A stretch of DNA of 64,000 nt from Leptoclinus maculatus (lineage: Eukaryota; Chordata; Actinopteri; Perciformes; Stichaeidae), in assembly GCA_032191485.1 (NCBI GenBank), contig JAVDOI010000007.1, positions 8,093,455 through 8,157,454 of the forward strand, written 5' to 3'. Positions 25,701 to 37,447 of this stretch are shown in pieces. The notes below the pieces were generated by a model. That model was not told the origin of the DNA, made no database searches, and saw only the letters and a program-made list of their open reading frames with translations. The position numbers and the translations under genes are program-made. Every line of letters starts with the position of its first letter. Within the stretch, counting starts at the first letter, position 1.

Positions 25701-25753
25701 TCTCTCTCTCTCTCTCTCTTCTCTCTCTTCTCTCTCTTCTCTCTCTTCTCTCC
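25701..25753. repeat. (CT)n grading into a CTCTCTCTT minisatellite
   Basis: Pure CT to about 25719, then four near-identical units of about ten bases ending in TT. Confidence 0.93.
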
Positions 25754-25919
25754 CTTCCACATCTGTCTCTCTCTCCAGCAAACAGTTGTCACCCTTTCTA
25801 CATTAATCTGATAGTGGTATTGATCGGTATAAGGCTGGAGTCACAGTGTCAAGTACTCTCAGGGCCAAGGGATAACTTTGCAGAAATCTCAAGTCTTTTC
25901 TCTGCTGATGTTTTTTTTC

Positions 25920-26085
25920 TGGCATTTTTGCCTTTATTTGATACCAAAAAGTTTAGAGGCAGACAGAAAACAAGGGTAGAGAGAGAGAGAGAGAGAGGGG
26001 AGTGGCATGCAACAAAGATCCCTAGCCAGAATCTAACAGGGGACGTTGAGGTTATGTGACAGCGAGGCCTATGCTGTTGTACACA
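25920..26085 (-). mobile_element. decayed SINE-like repeat (minus orientation)
   Basis: The order of motifs matches a repeat common in percomorph genomes, as I recall it: a ...TTTTGCCTTTATTTGATA... segment, an AGACAGAAAACAAGGGTAGAG(AG)n purine tract, GTGGCATGCAACAAAG, then a degraded B box read on the minus strand (about 26028-26038). The identification rests on memory of that consensus. This copy is strongly mutated and lacks clear ends. Confidence 0.5.
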
Positions 26086-27292
26086 GCTGATTGTTTTTAA
26101 GGCCTGGTGTATTCTATACTATATTGTCAAGAAATCCAATAAAAATGCCAAAACCAACGTTGGTAAATCTGTCTATTAATACTTTGATTGCTACTTACCT
26201 TATGCTGTCTGTGGCATTCAGGGTCCAACCACTTTCATTCCTTCTTAAGACGCAAATCTTTAAAAACAGGGAAGAAATATAACGTTTTAAGTGATTATTT
26301 TCTAAAAAAAAGCTGGGTACTGTGCTTTTTTTTATCTGAATGGATTTGCTGGGGACTAGTTTCCGTCACAGATTAATACAGACATGGTGTACTAATGTGT
26401 ATCTACAGCGCCAGGACAATGTTTGTGGTATTGACTAAAAATACACTACAGTGCCGGAAGTCAATTGTCATGAAGGAAAATGTCATCCAGTGCAATGGTG
26501 TGACTCACTGGTTTTGGTCTATGGCACCGAAGAATAAGCTTTAACAGGGTTTAGCTTCACAGACGATACTTAGTAGGGTCAATTAATCCTTTGCTTTGGT
26601 ATTTTCATAGAAATATAGATTAAAAGAATTGACACAATTAACACATTTTGTATTATTGTAGAAAATTCTGGGAAAACATTAGTTCTCTCCATAATATGAA
26701 TGAAATGTATTAAATACTGTATTATAGTCAGATTTAGCAATCAAATGTGTCCCATTTTCTTGCCTCATTGGTTCAATCCGGCTGCAGAATCACCCAAATA
26801 AATAGAGGAAAAACAATTGTAAACTTGATCCTTACTGTATGTAAACATCTATCAACTAATTGGCTATTATCATTCAGCATTTAATTTCTATGCCATGCAT
26901 GGTCATTATTCTGACCAGCTGCAGAGGCTTTCCATGTAGTGAATAATTCAGAAGCCTCGAAGGCTATTCACATTTACTGCACATCCAGTGCCCCATTCGG
27001 TTCTGCTGCTGCCCTCATAATAGGCTACTGATTGACCCATTGGAATGATATATTCTAATTCCATTTAGGCATGAATGACTGTATAATGGCAGTGTACGAG
27101 TGTGGATGTGGACTGCACCCAGACAACGATACAGTTGTTCCCAAGGCAATGTCTTCGCACCATCGTCAAGGTTATAAACAAAGTACATTCAACGATGGAC
27201 GTGTTTTTTTTTTAGTCTGACTGCATTCCTTTGGTGCCACTGTCTGAAATTGTAATCGCATTGAAAGACACACAAGCAGATATGCAGTATGT

Positions 27293-27293
<1 letters not shown>

Positions 27294-27339
<46 letters not shown>
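27294..27339. repeat. (CA)n microsatellite
   Basis: CA tract of 46 bases. Confidence 0.97.
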
Positions 27340-27342
<3 letters not shown>

Positions 27343-27916
27343 ACGGTCACAGTGGGATGAGCAGATGTTGTGCTGTTTGTCCAGGACAACCTGTCCCCGT
27401 ATTCCACCATATTTCTCGGAAATATAAATACGTCCCAGTGTTCACGATGAGTAACACGAATGTCCCCGTTTCCTAACAAATTACAGAAACTCTCAGCCTG
27501 TCTGTTACCTCTCTGAGCATGTTAAAAGTGTTTCCCAGGCCTTCTTACACAGACGCTGCTGAGGGGATGATAATTGAAGTGGATGCCCCCCTGTGGAGAA
27601 GTCATTATGATTGGTTCTGGCCTGATGAAGGGTGGGAGACCCCGCTTTCTGCTCATCTCCCTCTCATGAGATAGAGAAAGGCAACACTGGCATGCACTTA
27701 GAAGCACAGGCAGAAGCACGCAGTGGGAAATGAATAAAATTACTCTATGAGGGTGGTGTTGTTTAGCTACATAACCGTTTATCATGTGTTTTCTGTGCAA
27801 TGGCGCTGTAACTCAACCCTTTGTAATTTGTGGCGTCTTGGAACATAAACATTCAACCCCCTCCCTCACTGCCTGGGACGGGGAGAGAGTCCAGCTAGAG
27901 GGCATTTCCATAAACA

Positions 27917-27920
<4 letters not shown>

Positions 27921-27948
<28 letters not shown>
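27921..27948. repeat. (CA)n microsatellite
   Basis: CA tract of 28 bases. Confidence 0.95.
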
Positions 27949-27954
<6 letters not shown>

Positions 27955-28199
27955 GTGAGGAGCAGGACCATAGGGATGAGTCAGACAGCCGTGGGCAGAG
28001 ACTGGCTGGGTTATCAGGGTAAATTAATGCGTAACAATGCCAGGAGTCTACGATTCAGAACCATTGCTTCTTGTTATTACAACTAGAGACAAAGACCGAG
28101 CAGACATACACAAACACACACTGGAAATGAAACCCAGACAGTCCAGACGCTTTGTTTGCACCTCCCTCATTAGCATCTCTCATAACCAGGTAGTGATCT

Positions 28200-28830
28200 T
28201 CTCTCTTTCTCTTCTTTGTCTCTCTCTCTGTTGTTAAATGTGGATTTATTGGAAATGTATTATTAGCCATTAGTTCATTTCTAGGACAGCTGGTGTGACC
28301 TGATCCAGCACAGTGAAGCGTGTCAGCATCTCCCAGCTTTTTGCCAGAGTTTTGTATGCTTCGTGGCTTATTTTGTGTGCAGTTTTGTGTATTTCACATA
28401 TTTTTTCATTAGCAAGTGCAAATCCCATTTGCCTTTTATTTTTGCGTGCGTGTTGACTGAAATGGGTCATTGTGCATCTAGCCTGAGGCATCAAGAATAG
28501 TGTTGCTGCTTTTTTTTTTGGTTTCGTTTCCTCCTGTCAAGACGAGGGTTTATCACCTCACCGGATTTGAAGCAGTGGAATTTAAGTAAAGTAAAACGAG
28601 CGCTGTGGAGGAGGAGAACAAACGAACACAAGCCATACTTAAACTGTTCAATTAGGAGAGTGTATTGTCATCTCCCTGTCAAGGTGTCACACGAGCTCCC
28701 TATTAAAGCAGCAAGGTTTTTGTCTCCTGAATCAGCAGTGGCTGTTAATCTCTGTCATCGCCATCTGAATTAGCATCAAGTGCACACATCACACAGAGTA
28801 CCAGGAACAGTGCAAACGGAAATTAATGGT
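28200..28830. promoter_or_regulatory. candidate conserved non-coding block
   Basis: About 600 bases free of microsatellites apart from a short poly-T, with TTATTAGCCATTAG (28259-28272), a CATTAGCAAGTGCAAATCCC octamer-like site (28408-28427), CAATTAGGAG (28649-28658) and GAATTAGCATC (28767-28777). It lies 1.7-2.4 kb upstream of the 30583 exon, a sensible enhancer position. Conservation cannot be seen here. Confidence 0.28.
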
Positions 28831-29057
28831 GTTTTTTGGTTCCCTTTTCAATTCCTCCAGTATGTCATCTTCAAGACCTGGATGTCTGCAAACTAAGTTT
28901 ATAAATAGCCCTTTGATATTCCTCATGTAGGCCACAGTCACTCATGCACTGATGTGGGCCAGGGTATTGAATAAATAATGCATTCTGGGGATTACCACTG
29001 GAGATGAATTTCCCCTGTATGCTTGTTGTGCGGCTTTAGCACAATGTGTGTGTTTTT

Positions 29058-29059
<2 letters not shown>

Positions 29060-29116
<57 letters not shown>
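29060..29116. repeat. (TG)n microsatellite
   Basis: TG tract of 57 bases. Confidence 0.97.
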
Positions 29117-29117
<1 letters not shown>

Positions 29118-29368
29118 TATGTAAGTGTGACTTATAGAGTATCATGTCACCAAAGCTGTCGGGGGTCCTCACTTAAAGAAATGATATGGAAATGGCTTAT
29201 TTGGTTGCTCATTTTGACAGGTGGCTTTAATCTGATTGACCCAGCATCAAATCACCTCATAACTGTGATAACAAAGCCAGATAACACTGGTTATAATACA
29301 GCGCTGCTGGCTTAATATGGCTAGCTAGCCCATGCAGGATGTTAGCTGTTATGTGCATTAACCTACTG

Positions 29369-29372
<4 letters not shown>

Positions 29373-29404
<32 letters not shown>
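29373..29404. repeat. (TG)n microsatellite
   Basis: TG tract of 32 bases. Confidence 0.95.
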
Positions 29405-29405
<1 letters not shown>

Positions 29406-29990
29406 ATATGTGCATCTGCATACGCCTACATATATGTGCGTGCATGTGTGTGTTGATCCACTTAGGTTGATCAGCTGACGGTTCAGTATTGATGTGCAGA
29501 GGCAAACAGAGCTCAGCGGTGAGTGATGATGAGAATATGACAGTAAGTCACTAGGTGCTGCTCTAACTCATGAGTCCAATAGCTTTAATGGACATGTAAA
29601 GACCACCGTGGTGGAAACGGACGACTGACTCAGCTCTCCGTTGCTGCAGCCATCATGATAAAAGATCTCTGCTTTGAGCCTCGCAGCTAAAAGTCCACTA
29701 CTGTCTCAGCTTGGGGGGGGGGAATCAGGCCAATTTCGACACTTTTCTGCATGCAGACGATGCACCAATGTGATTGGATGATCAATATTTGCATGCATGA
29801 GCATTGTGCGTGCTTCACTGCAAAGATATATGCGTGTGTGTGTGTGTGTGTTCCCCCTTTTGTGTCCTAGTCCAGACAGTGCAGGGAGAGAAAGCTGGAT
29901 GTGGGATTTCAAAGATAATCTCCCTACCAGATGGCAAAACATCCCATATTCCTTTTGAGGTTCCCCACGTGATACCCTGTAAGGGCTGAG

Positions 29991-29992
<2 letters not shown>

Positions 29993-30024
<32 letters not shown>

Positions 30025-30046
30025 TGTGTGTGTGTGTGTGTGTGTG
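29993..30046. repeat. (TG)n microsatellite with one GAG interruption
   Basis: TG tract of 54 bases, immediately upstream of the 30.1 kb promoter elements. Confidence 0.97.
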
Positions 30047-30091
30047 GATGGTGGGCATACGTATACATGCTCGCACACAATTATTATTGCA

Positions 30092-30139
30092 TCACGTGAC
30101 ACAAGCGCGTATGCTAATATCAGCCGTAACGTCACATTA
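30092..30139 (+). promoter_or_regulatory. E-box/CLEAR-like and CRE-like elements upstream of the 30583 exon
   Basis: TCACGTGAC at 30092-30100 is a palindromic E-box of the USF/TFEB type, and TAACGTCACATTA at 30127-30139 holds a CRE half site. Both lie about 450-490 bases before the start codon at 30583, next to a locally CpG-richer stretch (30465-30665). The motif matches are seen; promoter use is inferred. Confidence 0.4.
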
Positions 30140-30394
30140 ATCCAGTGACCTGGTTAAGCCCCCAACTGAAGGAAGTGAGTGTGGGAGGCAGGAAGGGGGG
30201 AGCTGCCAGAGAGAAGAGAGAGGAGAAGAGAGAGGAGAGACAAAGCGCGCTCCCTCTCCCTCTCACACACTCTCACACACTCTTTCACCTCCTGAGCAGC
30301 AGAGTGGAGCGTAGCTGAGCAGAGCAGAATGGGAAGTGTTTTAAGACTATTAGAAGCAGAGAAAGGCACATAGGACCGGTGTGGGGCTGCTATA

Positions 30395-30396
<2 letters not shown>

Positions 30397-30431
<35 letters not shown>
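30397..30431. repeat. (CA)n microsatellite in putative leader
   Basis: CA tract of 35 bases, within the presumed 5' leader of the 30583 exon. Confidence 0.95.
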
Positions 30432-30434
<3 letters not shown>

Positions 30435-30582
30435 CACCACACACTTCTTTCCTCATACACACCCACGCGCAAAGCTCGCGTGACCCCCGGCTGCCAGGCT
30501 GGACGGGACGGTGAGGACACCCACCTCACACTCTCACACACATACTCGCACACCCACGGAGACACACACTCTGGAGCGTACT

Positions 30583-30675
30583 ATGGTGGTCCAGGGAGCA
30601 GTGACGCCCGGGAGAACCCGCCGGCTGATGCTTAAACTGCCGGTGGGGACTCTACGGAGGAACAGCGGAGAGAGG
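30583..30675 (+). CDS. frmd4a: frmd4a alternative first coding exon (31 codons)
   Basis: ATG with A at -3 and G at +4 begins a basic 31-residue peptide (MVVQGAVTPGRTRRLM..., ending ...VGTLRRNSGER). It then meets a GTAAGA donor at 30676. The exon ends in phase 0 and would give ...NSGER-MTEGRR with the shared exon at 54137. Seven arginines/lysines and two R-R pairs make it a cationic N-terminus, which could aid binding to acidic membrane lipids. The V-x-T-L-R-R motif recalls the N-terminus of the paralogue FRMD4B as I remember it. A CpG-richer leader and E-box/CRE motifs lie upstream. Confidence rests on start context, donor, phase and promoter-like surroundings, without transcript evidence. 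Confidence 0.72.
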
Positions 30676-31939
30676 GTAAGACACACACTTCCCTCAATTC
30701 CTCTTTCACACTTTCTCCCTCCTTCTCTGACTTTGTCTGTCCCTCCTGTTTTGAGACCTTGTCTTGCCATGTTGTGGTATGTGCAAGTGGGATTTCTTGG
30801 CTAATCCAGGAGAGGGTATTAGATTTGAATTGGTGGAAGGCAACTCGAGAGCAAAGCTTTTAATCTCCACAGTGGACAATACTTCTCTGTGTTTCTCTTC
30901 CTGTCAGTCTGACTCTGTCAATCTCTCCAGAGCTCAGTCTGTCTCTGTCACTGCTAATGTATTCCACTGCGGTCCTCGGTTTTCAAGGTTACAGGGAAGT
31001 CTCACTGTGGGAGAGCTGTCTTTGAGTGCGGCTTGTTTTGCCCGTCACTGTCAATGCAATTGAACTGACTTGAGGCGTGAGTTAGCTTCCTTTTATCAAG
31101 CGAAGCCACACGAAAGGCTCGCCTTCAGCGTGATTTAAAGTGCTGGATCCTGTCCCACCTCTTGCCAAGGGATCAGATGAGGCTTCAGTGTGTATGTGTA
31201 AATCTGCTGGGTGTGGACTGACGGCAATAGATAATAGTTTTCCAGCTGAGCTTAAAGACGTGGAATGCGTGTTGCGAAATTAACCTTTATGTTGGTTGTA
31301 AAGGACAGGCTGAAACCTGCCAGGTGATTCACCATTTTTGCTCTTCGACAAAGTTGTTTACCTCACGAGGAAGCTGCATGTGTGTGGATGAAGAAAGCAG
31401 CGCTCAAGTTTGCAGCTGTGAGCGTCTTTGTGTGCGTGATTCCCCGTTGCATTCCTTCTGCGATGCACGTCAGCGCTCTTTCATGTTGAATCACATTCAA
31501 GCAGAGCGTGTGTACAGGTGATGAGCGAGCTGGGCTTTTTTACGGCTCATCCAATCTGCTTTCCCCGAAAATTGTGAGGTGCTTATAGGATCATATCGAA
31601 TTGAATGTCTTCGAAGTCTTCCTACTGGATGTAATGTGACTTTAGTTTCATTAACACGCCTCTCACGTGACTTCTGAGAATCGCTGGTCTCTTTGTAGTT
31701 CTCTCTTTGATTTAGTGTGTACACAGAGAGGATACAGTTATACACATACTGTGCCCATGCTATCATAAATTACACGGCATGGCTTCTATACGTTGGATGG
31801 AAACACGTTAACAAGCCCCGACAGACATGTACACAAAAGTAACTGTTATAACCTTCACATCACCTCACACAGAAGCACATCAAACCCAACCTGGTTCATT
31901 TGCTTCTGTAGTCAAGTTGCACTGAAGTAAGCAACTTGA

Positions 31940-32125
31940 GAGGTCTCAGATAATGTTCTCATTATTCAAAGAGTTCAGGTTGTGTGTCATTAATTCTGTG
32001 GTGGCTGGAAAACTGATTAACTGGGATCTAACTGGCTGGCTGTCGCAATTCTGCTTGATTGGAAGAAACTGAATATTCACTGTCCTTTTTCAGAGAAGTA
32101 ATTGCTAATGGTTGATTGGCTGGTG
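31940..32125. promoter_or_regulatory. candidate regulatory element
   Basis: Repeat-free stretch with TCATTAATTCTG (31987-31998), CTGATTAACTGG (32012-32023) and GCTAATGGTTGATTGGC (32104-32120). These are homeodomain/CCAAT-like cores in dense array. Inferred from motif density only. Confidence 0.22.
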
Positions 32126-32131
32126 CCATGT

Positions 32132-32137
<6 letters not shown>

Positions 32138-32184
<47 letters not shown>
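32138..32184. repeat. (CA)n microsatellite
   Basis: CA tract of 47 bases. A (CT)n tract of 30 bases follows at 32249-32278. Confidence 0.97.
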
Positions 32185-32186
<2 letters not shown>

Positions 32187-32244
32187 CAATCAAATCACCT
32201 TAATTAATGGAGAAAAGCACATTTTCTCACACAGGAATGGAGGG

Positions 32245-32282
<38 letters not shown>

Positions 32283-34987
32283 CCTGATTGCACTCCCTTT
32301 CTCTGCCTCCCATTCTTCTCGCGGCCAGCTGTGTGCAGACGGACCGAAGGGGGATTACCGTACTTGTTGTGATTTACATACGCTCACTCGCATTATTGTA
32401 CTGTAGTGCGGGAAGAATGACGGAATAGATGGATGTGCATCAGCTTGCTTGTGTAAAGGCTGTAAATGTGTCAGACCTTCAAAATCCAACAAACCAAAAC
32501 GGGCAGAAAAGTGTTCAATAAATCGACAAAGAGAATTTTAAAAGAGAATTTAAATCATCGGACTGTCTTGGCTGATACCTCTCCTCTGTGAGGGCAGGCG
32601 AACAAAGCTTAGTAATCGACCGGTTTCTACCCTTGAGCCTCTATAAAGGTTGATTGTCTCTTGGGTTATGACTTTACCTGCCTATGTCCTCGCTGAGCCA
32701 CGAAAACACTTTCACTTGTAAACACAGCTGCAGCTTTGTCCTGCTCTGACTTGTCATGTTAGATAACTCATTGCGTTATCGTCCAATCTCCGCCTTATGT
32801 AACAGCATACAGACAAAATATTGACAAAATCTGTATCTATAGGCAGCAGACTGAGACTGATTGGGATGTTGCAGTGGAAATGTTTATTGCTGCACGCTTT
32901 AGTTCCAGCTAAAAGTGTTTTTGCACACGCGGTAGCTTCATTTTTCATATCCCTCATGCAGAGGTTTGTGGGTGCACATCGCCACTGGCTGAACACTTCT
33001 CTTGTGAAAACCATTAGCATTAGTTGACTTGTTAGAAAGATATTTTCAAAATGGATCCTCCGGATTGATTTTCACCTTCCAGATTGCGGAGCGTAAAAGG
33101 CCACTGTCTCATCTGTGCCCTGTCACTCATCTAATGCAGATGAATCGCTCCACGTCCGTGTCAGTTGTTTCTGATGGATGTGGGTTTCTATCACAGTTAA
33201 TTGAGTAATGTTTACAAGGCGAACATAGACTATCTTTGTTCGCAGACAACAGCTGTGACACATCTGAACAAAACAAGACCCGTTAACTCCAGAACAACAG
33301 GAGAGGAGGCAAAACTTGATCGCTCCCCTTCTTCTCTATGAATCACTTTCTTTTCTATACCTCATTCTCTCCTTCTACTTCTCGTCATTGTGGCTCAAAA
33401 TCCTGTCTTCACGTCATGCTTCTTTCCCCCTCATTCCCCCCTTTTTCTTGCACTTGCATGCCTTTCATTACAACAACAGTTTTGAGATAGTAAAAGTGGC
33501 AACACATGAAGAAATGTATCAGCATGGGCAAAATGGGATAGAAGGATTTATGGATTATCCCGGCAAAACACTAGGTGTTTACAGTATGATATGATGACGA
33601 TAAATTGCACAGTTGGTGTTCGTTTCGTGCATGTTTACTGTTTAGATCACCTTGGTGAGTAGCCTGAATTTGGATTGTCCTCCGCCTCTGTTATCCTGAT
33701 ATCACGTTAAGCTGCTCGGCTCTTTTCTGTGAAATTAAGAACAAAAACAAAAAACAAACAAAAAAGATAGGACACGAGAAAGAGCGAGACATGCATGTGT
33801 GTTTGTGTGTGTGTGTGTGGGGGGGGGGGGCTGTTCTAAACAGCCGAAAAACATTTCAGATTTGAGGAGGCTGAATCGCTCTCCAAGGAAACATGTTGTT
33901 GTCAGGGGCACCGCAGGGGAGCGAGGGTTTAAAGGTGGGAGGGGTGGATCTCTGTCTGAGAAGACACACACAAATATAAAGACTTGGACACATGCGCACT
34001 ACGGGTAGCAGCCAGGCATGTGGTGAGGCAGGAATACTGATCGATCCTCGTTACCTTTAAACATCTCGTCTGCACCAATCACAGAGAAGGTCAACTCTGG
34101 ACTCTGGCGTTCTGTGGGTCAGGTTGACACTCTGCTTGTTTCTCATCAGACTGATCTAATTGTCCCGACGTTAGAGTCAGGATTCATTTAAGCAGCTGCA
34201 AAGGAGCAACATTCAAGACGAGTTCCTGTTCAGTTTCCTTTTATCATCCCTCATTTAGCACATATCAGTTCTGAGCTCTGGGTTTTTTGGCCCCCACAGC
34301 TCTGCTCTGCCTCACTACAGTATTGATTCCCGGGTTATCAATCTGCCCCCAGGACTGTAGGTGAGAGAGCTGTGGTCAGTCAGTCCAATTAAAGAGACAA
34401 AGAAAAGGGGGAAAGGGGGGAAGAAAGAAAGATGTGGGAATAGCTGGAGCTAAAGACTCCTGAAGGCCCCTCTTGCACCACACCCTGTTCGGCATGAAAG
34501 GGGACCCCCCTTTTCTCCCCAAGGCAGCTCACAAGGAAGAATGTTTTTGAGCAAGGGAGGAAAGGGGGGGAGCACAAGGGAGACTCCCACCCTCCCCTCC
34601 ACCCTGCCTCTTTCATCACTCTCTGCTATGATTTTTTTTTTTCCTGTCTTTTATTCCCCGTCCAAAATCAAGCCCCAGACCTATAGACATACAGCACAGC
34701 AGCATACAAGTTCAAAGTGAATCTGAACAGAGCACAATCAAACAATGAAGAGATTGACTATTGACTGTGAGTGAAGGCTGAAGGCAGTGAGCTGTTTCTC
34801 TGTGGAGACAGTTTACTAGCAGGGTAGCTATGGTGAGAGTGGACGCCTCTGCCCTCTGCCAAAGCATCCCCAGTGGATGGATAGATGGGATGTTTTCATC
34901 CTCTGCCACCTTCATGCAGAGCTCCGAATGATTTCTTCATTATCTCTGCTTTAGTGTTCCCAGAAATGACCGTGTGGAATCCTTTAA

Positions 34988-35056
<69 letters not shown>
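34988..35056. repeat. (GA)n microsatellite
   Basis: GA tract of about 69 bases with one extra A near its left end. Confidence 0.97.
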
Positions 35057-35059
<3 letters not shown>

Positions 35060-35270
35060 AGAGCAGAGAAAAGGGGGGAAAAAGATGAGTGTGGGTTGAT
35101 GGGAAGAAGTCTGTTGGATTCCATCTTCCCCCAAAACAGGATGTGGAGACCCCAAAATGTTCCTTAAATATCCCAGCACAATCTGTTCCCTTTGTTAGAC
35201 AGAGATAACACGACTCGATGAGAACGGGGGCACTGTCTGTGACTCACTCACATGAAGGGGTTTATTCATA

Positions 35271-35273
<3 letters not shown>

Positions 35274-35335
<62 letters not shown>
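35274..35335. repeat. (TG)n microsatellite
   Basis: Pure TG tract of 62 bases. Confidence 0.98.
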
Positions 35336-35339
<4 letters not shown>

Positions 35340-35424
35340 ATACGTTTGTGTGTGAATCCTGCTGTGACAGAGTAAGGGGAATGGAAAAGAGAGTTGGGGG
35401 AGAAAAAAAGAAAGAATGTTGTAA

Positions 35425-35440
35425 AATAATAATAATAATA
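35425..35440. repeat. (AAT)n microsatellite
   Basis: Five AAT units between two long TG tracts. Confidence 0.93.
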
Positions 35441-35470
35441 CAAAATTGTAAAGACTTTCTTGAAGTGTAT

Positions 35471-35481
35471 GTGTGTGTGTG

Positions 35482-35560
<79 letters not shown>

Positions 35561-35590
35561 GTGTGTGTGTGTGTGTAGGTGTGTGTGTAT
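35471..35590. repeat. (GT)n array with GTAG interruptions
   Basis: About 120 bases, with a pure core at about 35485-35558 and GTAGGT interruptions at both ends. Confidence 0.97.
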
Positions 35591-36163
35591 GAGTGACAAA
35601 GAGCGGGAAAGGGTTGGAAAGAGAGCAAGAGTGAGAGAGCTGCAGTCTCTTGTTTCCCGTGGGTGTACTGCAGTAACGTAGTAATCCTCATTAATATTTA
35701 TCTGCAAGGCAAAGTGGAGAGAATGATTAGCTTGAGAGTGTGTGCATGTGTGCGTGTGTGCGTGTTTTCCTGAGTGTACACTCCTTTGTGCATGTGTGTA
35801 TAAACTATTACAGCATATAACACATGAACTAGGTCAACTTCTATACTTAAGAGACTAACAAGTCCTGATACTTCAAAGGTTTTGTGTCATCATGGGGGCT
35901 TCTCATTGCACGCGTGCACAGTTAACAGTATTTTTTAATTATTCCAAGCACACATATGAGAACTGAAGCTCATGCACGTGCACATTCTCACACACACAGA
36001 CATAAAGAAGCTCCCTGCTTTCATCCTCCCTCTCGAGCCGCGTTACGTTTTCTTATTGATTTTCCTGCTTGCACCTCTAATACAATCACATTAAACTAGA
36101 CTGATCGGAATTGAATTTCAGACTGAGTCTATGCCACTTATAATCTCCGTCACTGTGATGGTG

Positions 36164-36200
<37 letters not shown>

Positions 36201-36204
36201 GGTG
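36164..36204. repeat. (TG)n then (TGGG)n
   Basis: TG tract grading into three TGGG units. Confidence 0.93.
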
Positions 36205-36414
36205 GTTGTGCCGCAAATGAGCCTATAAGAAAATGAGGCCTGCCGAAGCCAGATGCCAGGTCTATTGTCAGAAGAAGAACAACTTTTCCTGTGTGTCGTA
36301 TGCACTTTCTCCTGTCTTGTACACAACTGTTTTTTGTGAATTTGTGGGCCATAGTGCCTCCGTTGAGATTGGTCTTGTGAATTTATAGTGTCTGTGACCC
36401 ATTTCCCTCCACTG

Positions 36415-36415
36415 C

Positions 36416-36484
<69 letters not shown>
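36415..36484. repeat. (CT)n microsatellite
   Basis: CT tract of 70 bases with two CCCT interruptions. Confidence 0.97.
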
Positions 36485-36489
<5 letters not shown>

Positions 36490-36795
36490 GCCTGCACTCT
36501 AATATAACACGCCTGAGTGGAGATCAGAGAGCAGAAGGAAGATTGAGAGATAGCAAGAGATATGAGGGAGAGATGAAAGAGGGAGAGAGAGAGAGATGGA
36601 GGCAGGAGAAAGTTAGAGCGAGGAAGAGAATGCAGAGAGCAGCAGATGGAGCAGAGAAAGTTTACTCCTTTTCCTGTACAAGTTTATTTGCCGTCAAAAT
36701 GTGGATGAATGCACGAGAGAAAGAACAAATGATCCTGCTGTTCGGCTCTGAATTCCTGTCCATCACAGCAGATAGTGTCTTCTTCTCTCTGTCTT

Positions 36796-36809
36796 GTTAC
36801 TATGGTAAC
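36796..36809. promoter_or_regulatory. RFX X-box palindrome
   Basis: GTTACTATGGTAAC is a perfectly palindromic X-box variant (GTTRCYATGGYAAC). Confidence 0.55.
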
Positions 36810-36939
36810 AGCCGGCCAGCTGACACTCTGGTGCTGACTGTTTACATCACAGGGCCTGTGTGACCTTTCCCAGGATTCAGCGGGACATTGCACACACATT
36901 GAATCATGGGAACAGTGCACTGTCATAACTAACCTCCCG

Positions 36940-36956
36940 CCCCCCCCCCCCCCCCC
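36940..36956. repeat. poly-C run (17)
   Basis: Seventeen consecutive C residues after CCCG. Confidence 0.95.
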
Positions 36957-37408
36957 TCCCTCCCTACCACAACAAATATTTACACCCCTCGTAAATTACA
37001 GTGGCGGAGATGTGAACGTGATTAATTTTGGAAAATTCACACAATAGGAATGCCACACATTCCTCATGGGTTTCTCAAGACACCGCTGAGAAAGCAATGG
37101 GAGGCCCTGAGATCTGGAGAAGGGAAACCGGTGCTGTGGAACGAGGGATCTCGGAGCAAGTGATGCAAGTTTATTGCATTATCGGGGTAAGGGTTAGGAT
37201 TAGGAATATTGCGCAATCCATTCAATTAGCCATCTGTGGAACATACAGAGGCAAACCGAAAGTGGCACATACAAAGAGAAGTAAATACAATTGTTCTTAC
37301 TTTGTGCACTATATTTGATTAATGCCACGGCGGTAACTTACTCATGTTCATGTGGCATTCAGTAACAAACACATGGTATAAGCACCATGGAACAATTTGT
37401 ATGCACAG

Positions 37409-37411
<3 letters not shown>

Positions 37412-37446
<35 letters not shown>
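37412..37446. repeat. (AC)n microsatellite
   Basis: AC tract of 35 bases. Confidence 0.96.

Positions 37447-37447
<1 letters not shown>

Larger units (their letters stand above)
22524..30090 (+). other. frmd4a: intron between candidate first exons (about 7.6 kb)
   Basis: No coding sequence supported. It holds CA/TG repeats at 23310, 23913, 27294, 27921, 29060, 29373 and 29993, a GA tract at 24962, a CT minisatellite at 25701, a SINE-like element at 25920, an X-box at 24733 and a repeat-free stretch at 28200-28830. Confidence 0.75.

Noticed and set aside
26761..26785. GGTTCAATCC, a possible polymerase III B box
   Set aside because: No A box at suitable spacing and no tRNA fold; probably chance.
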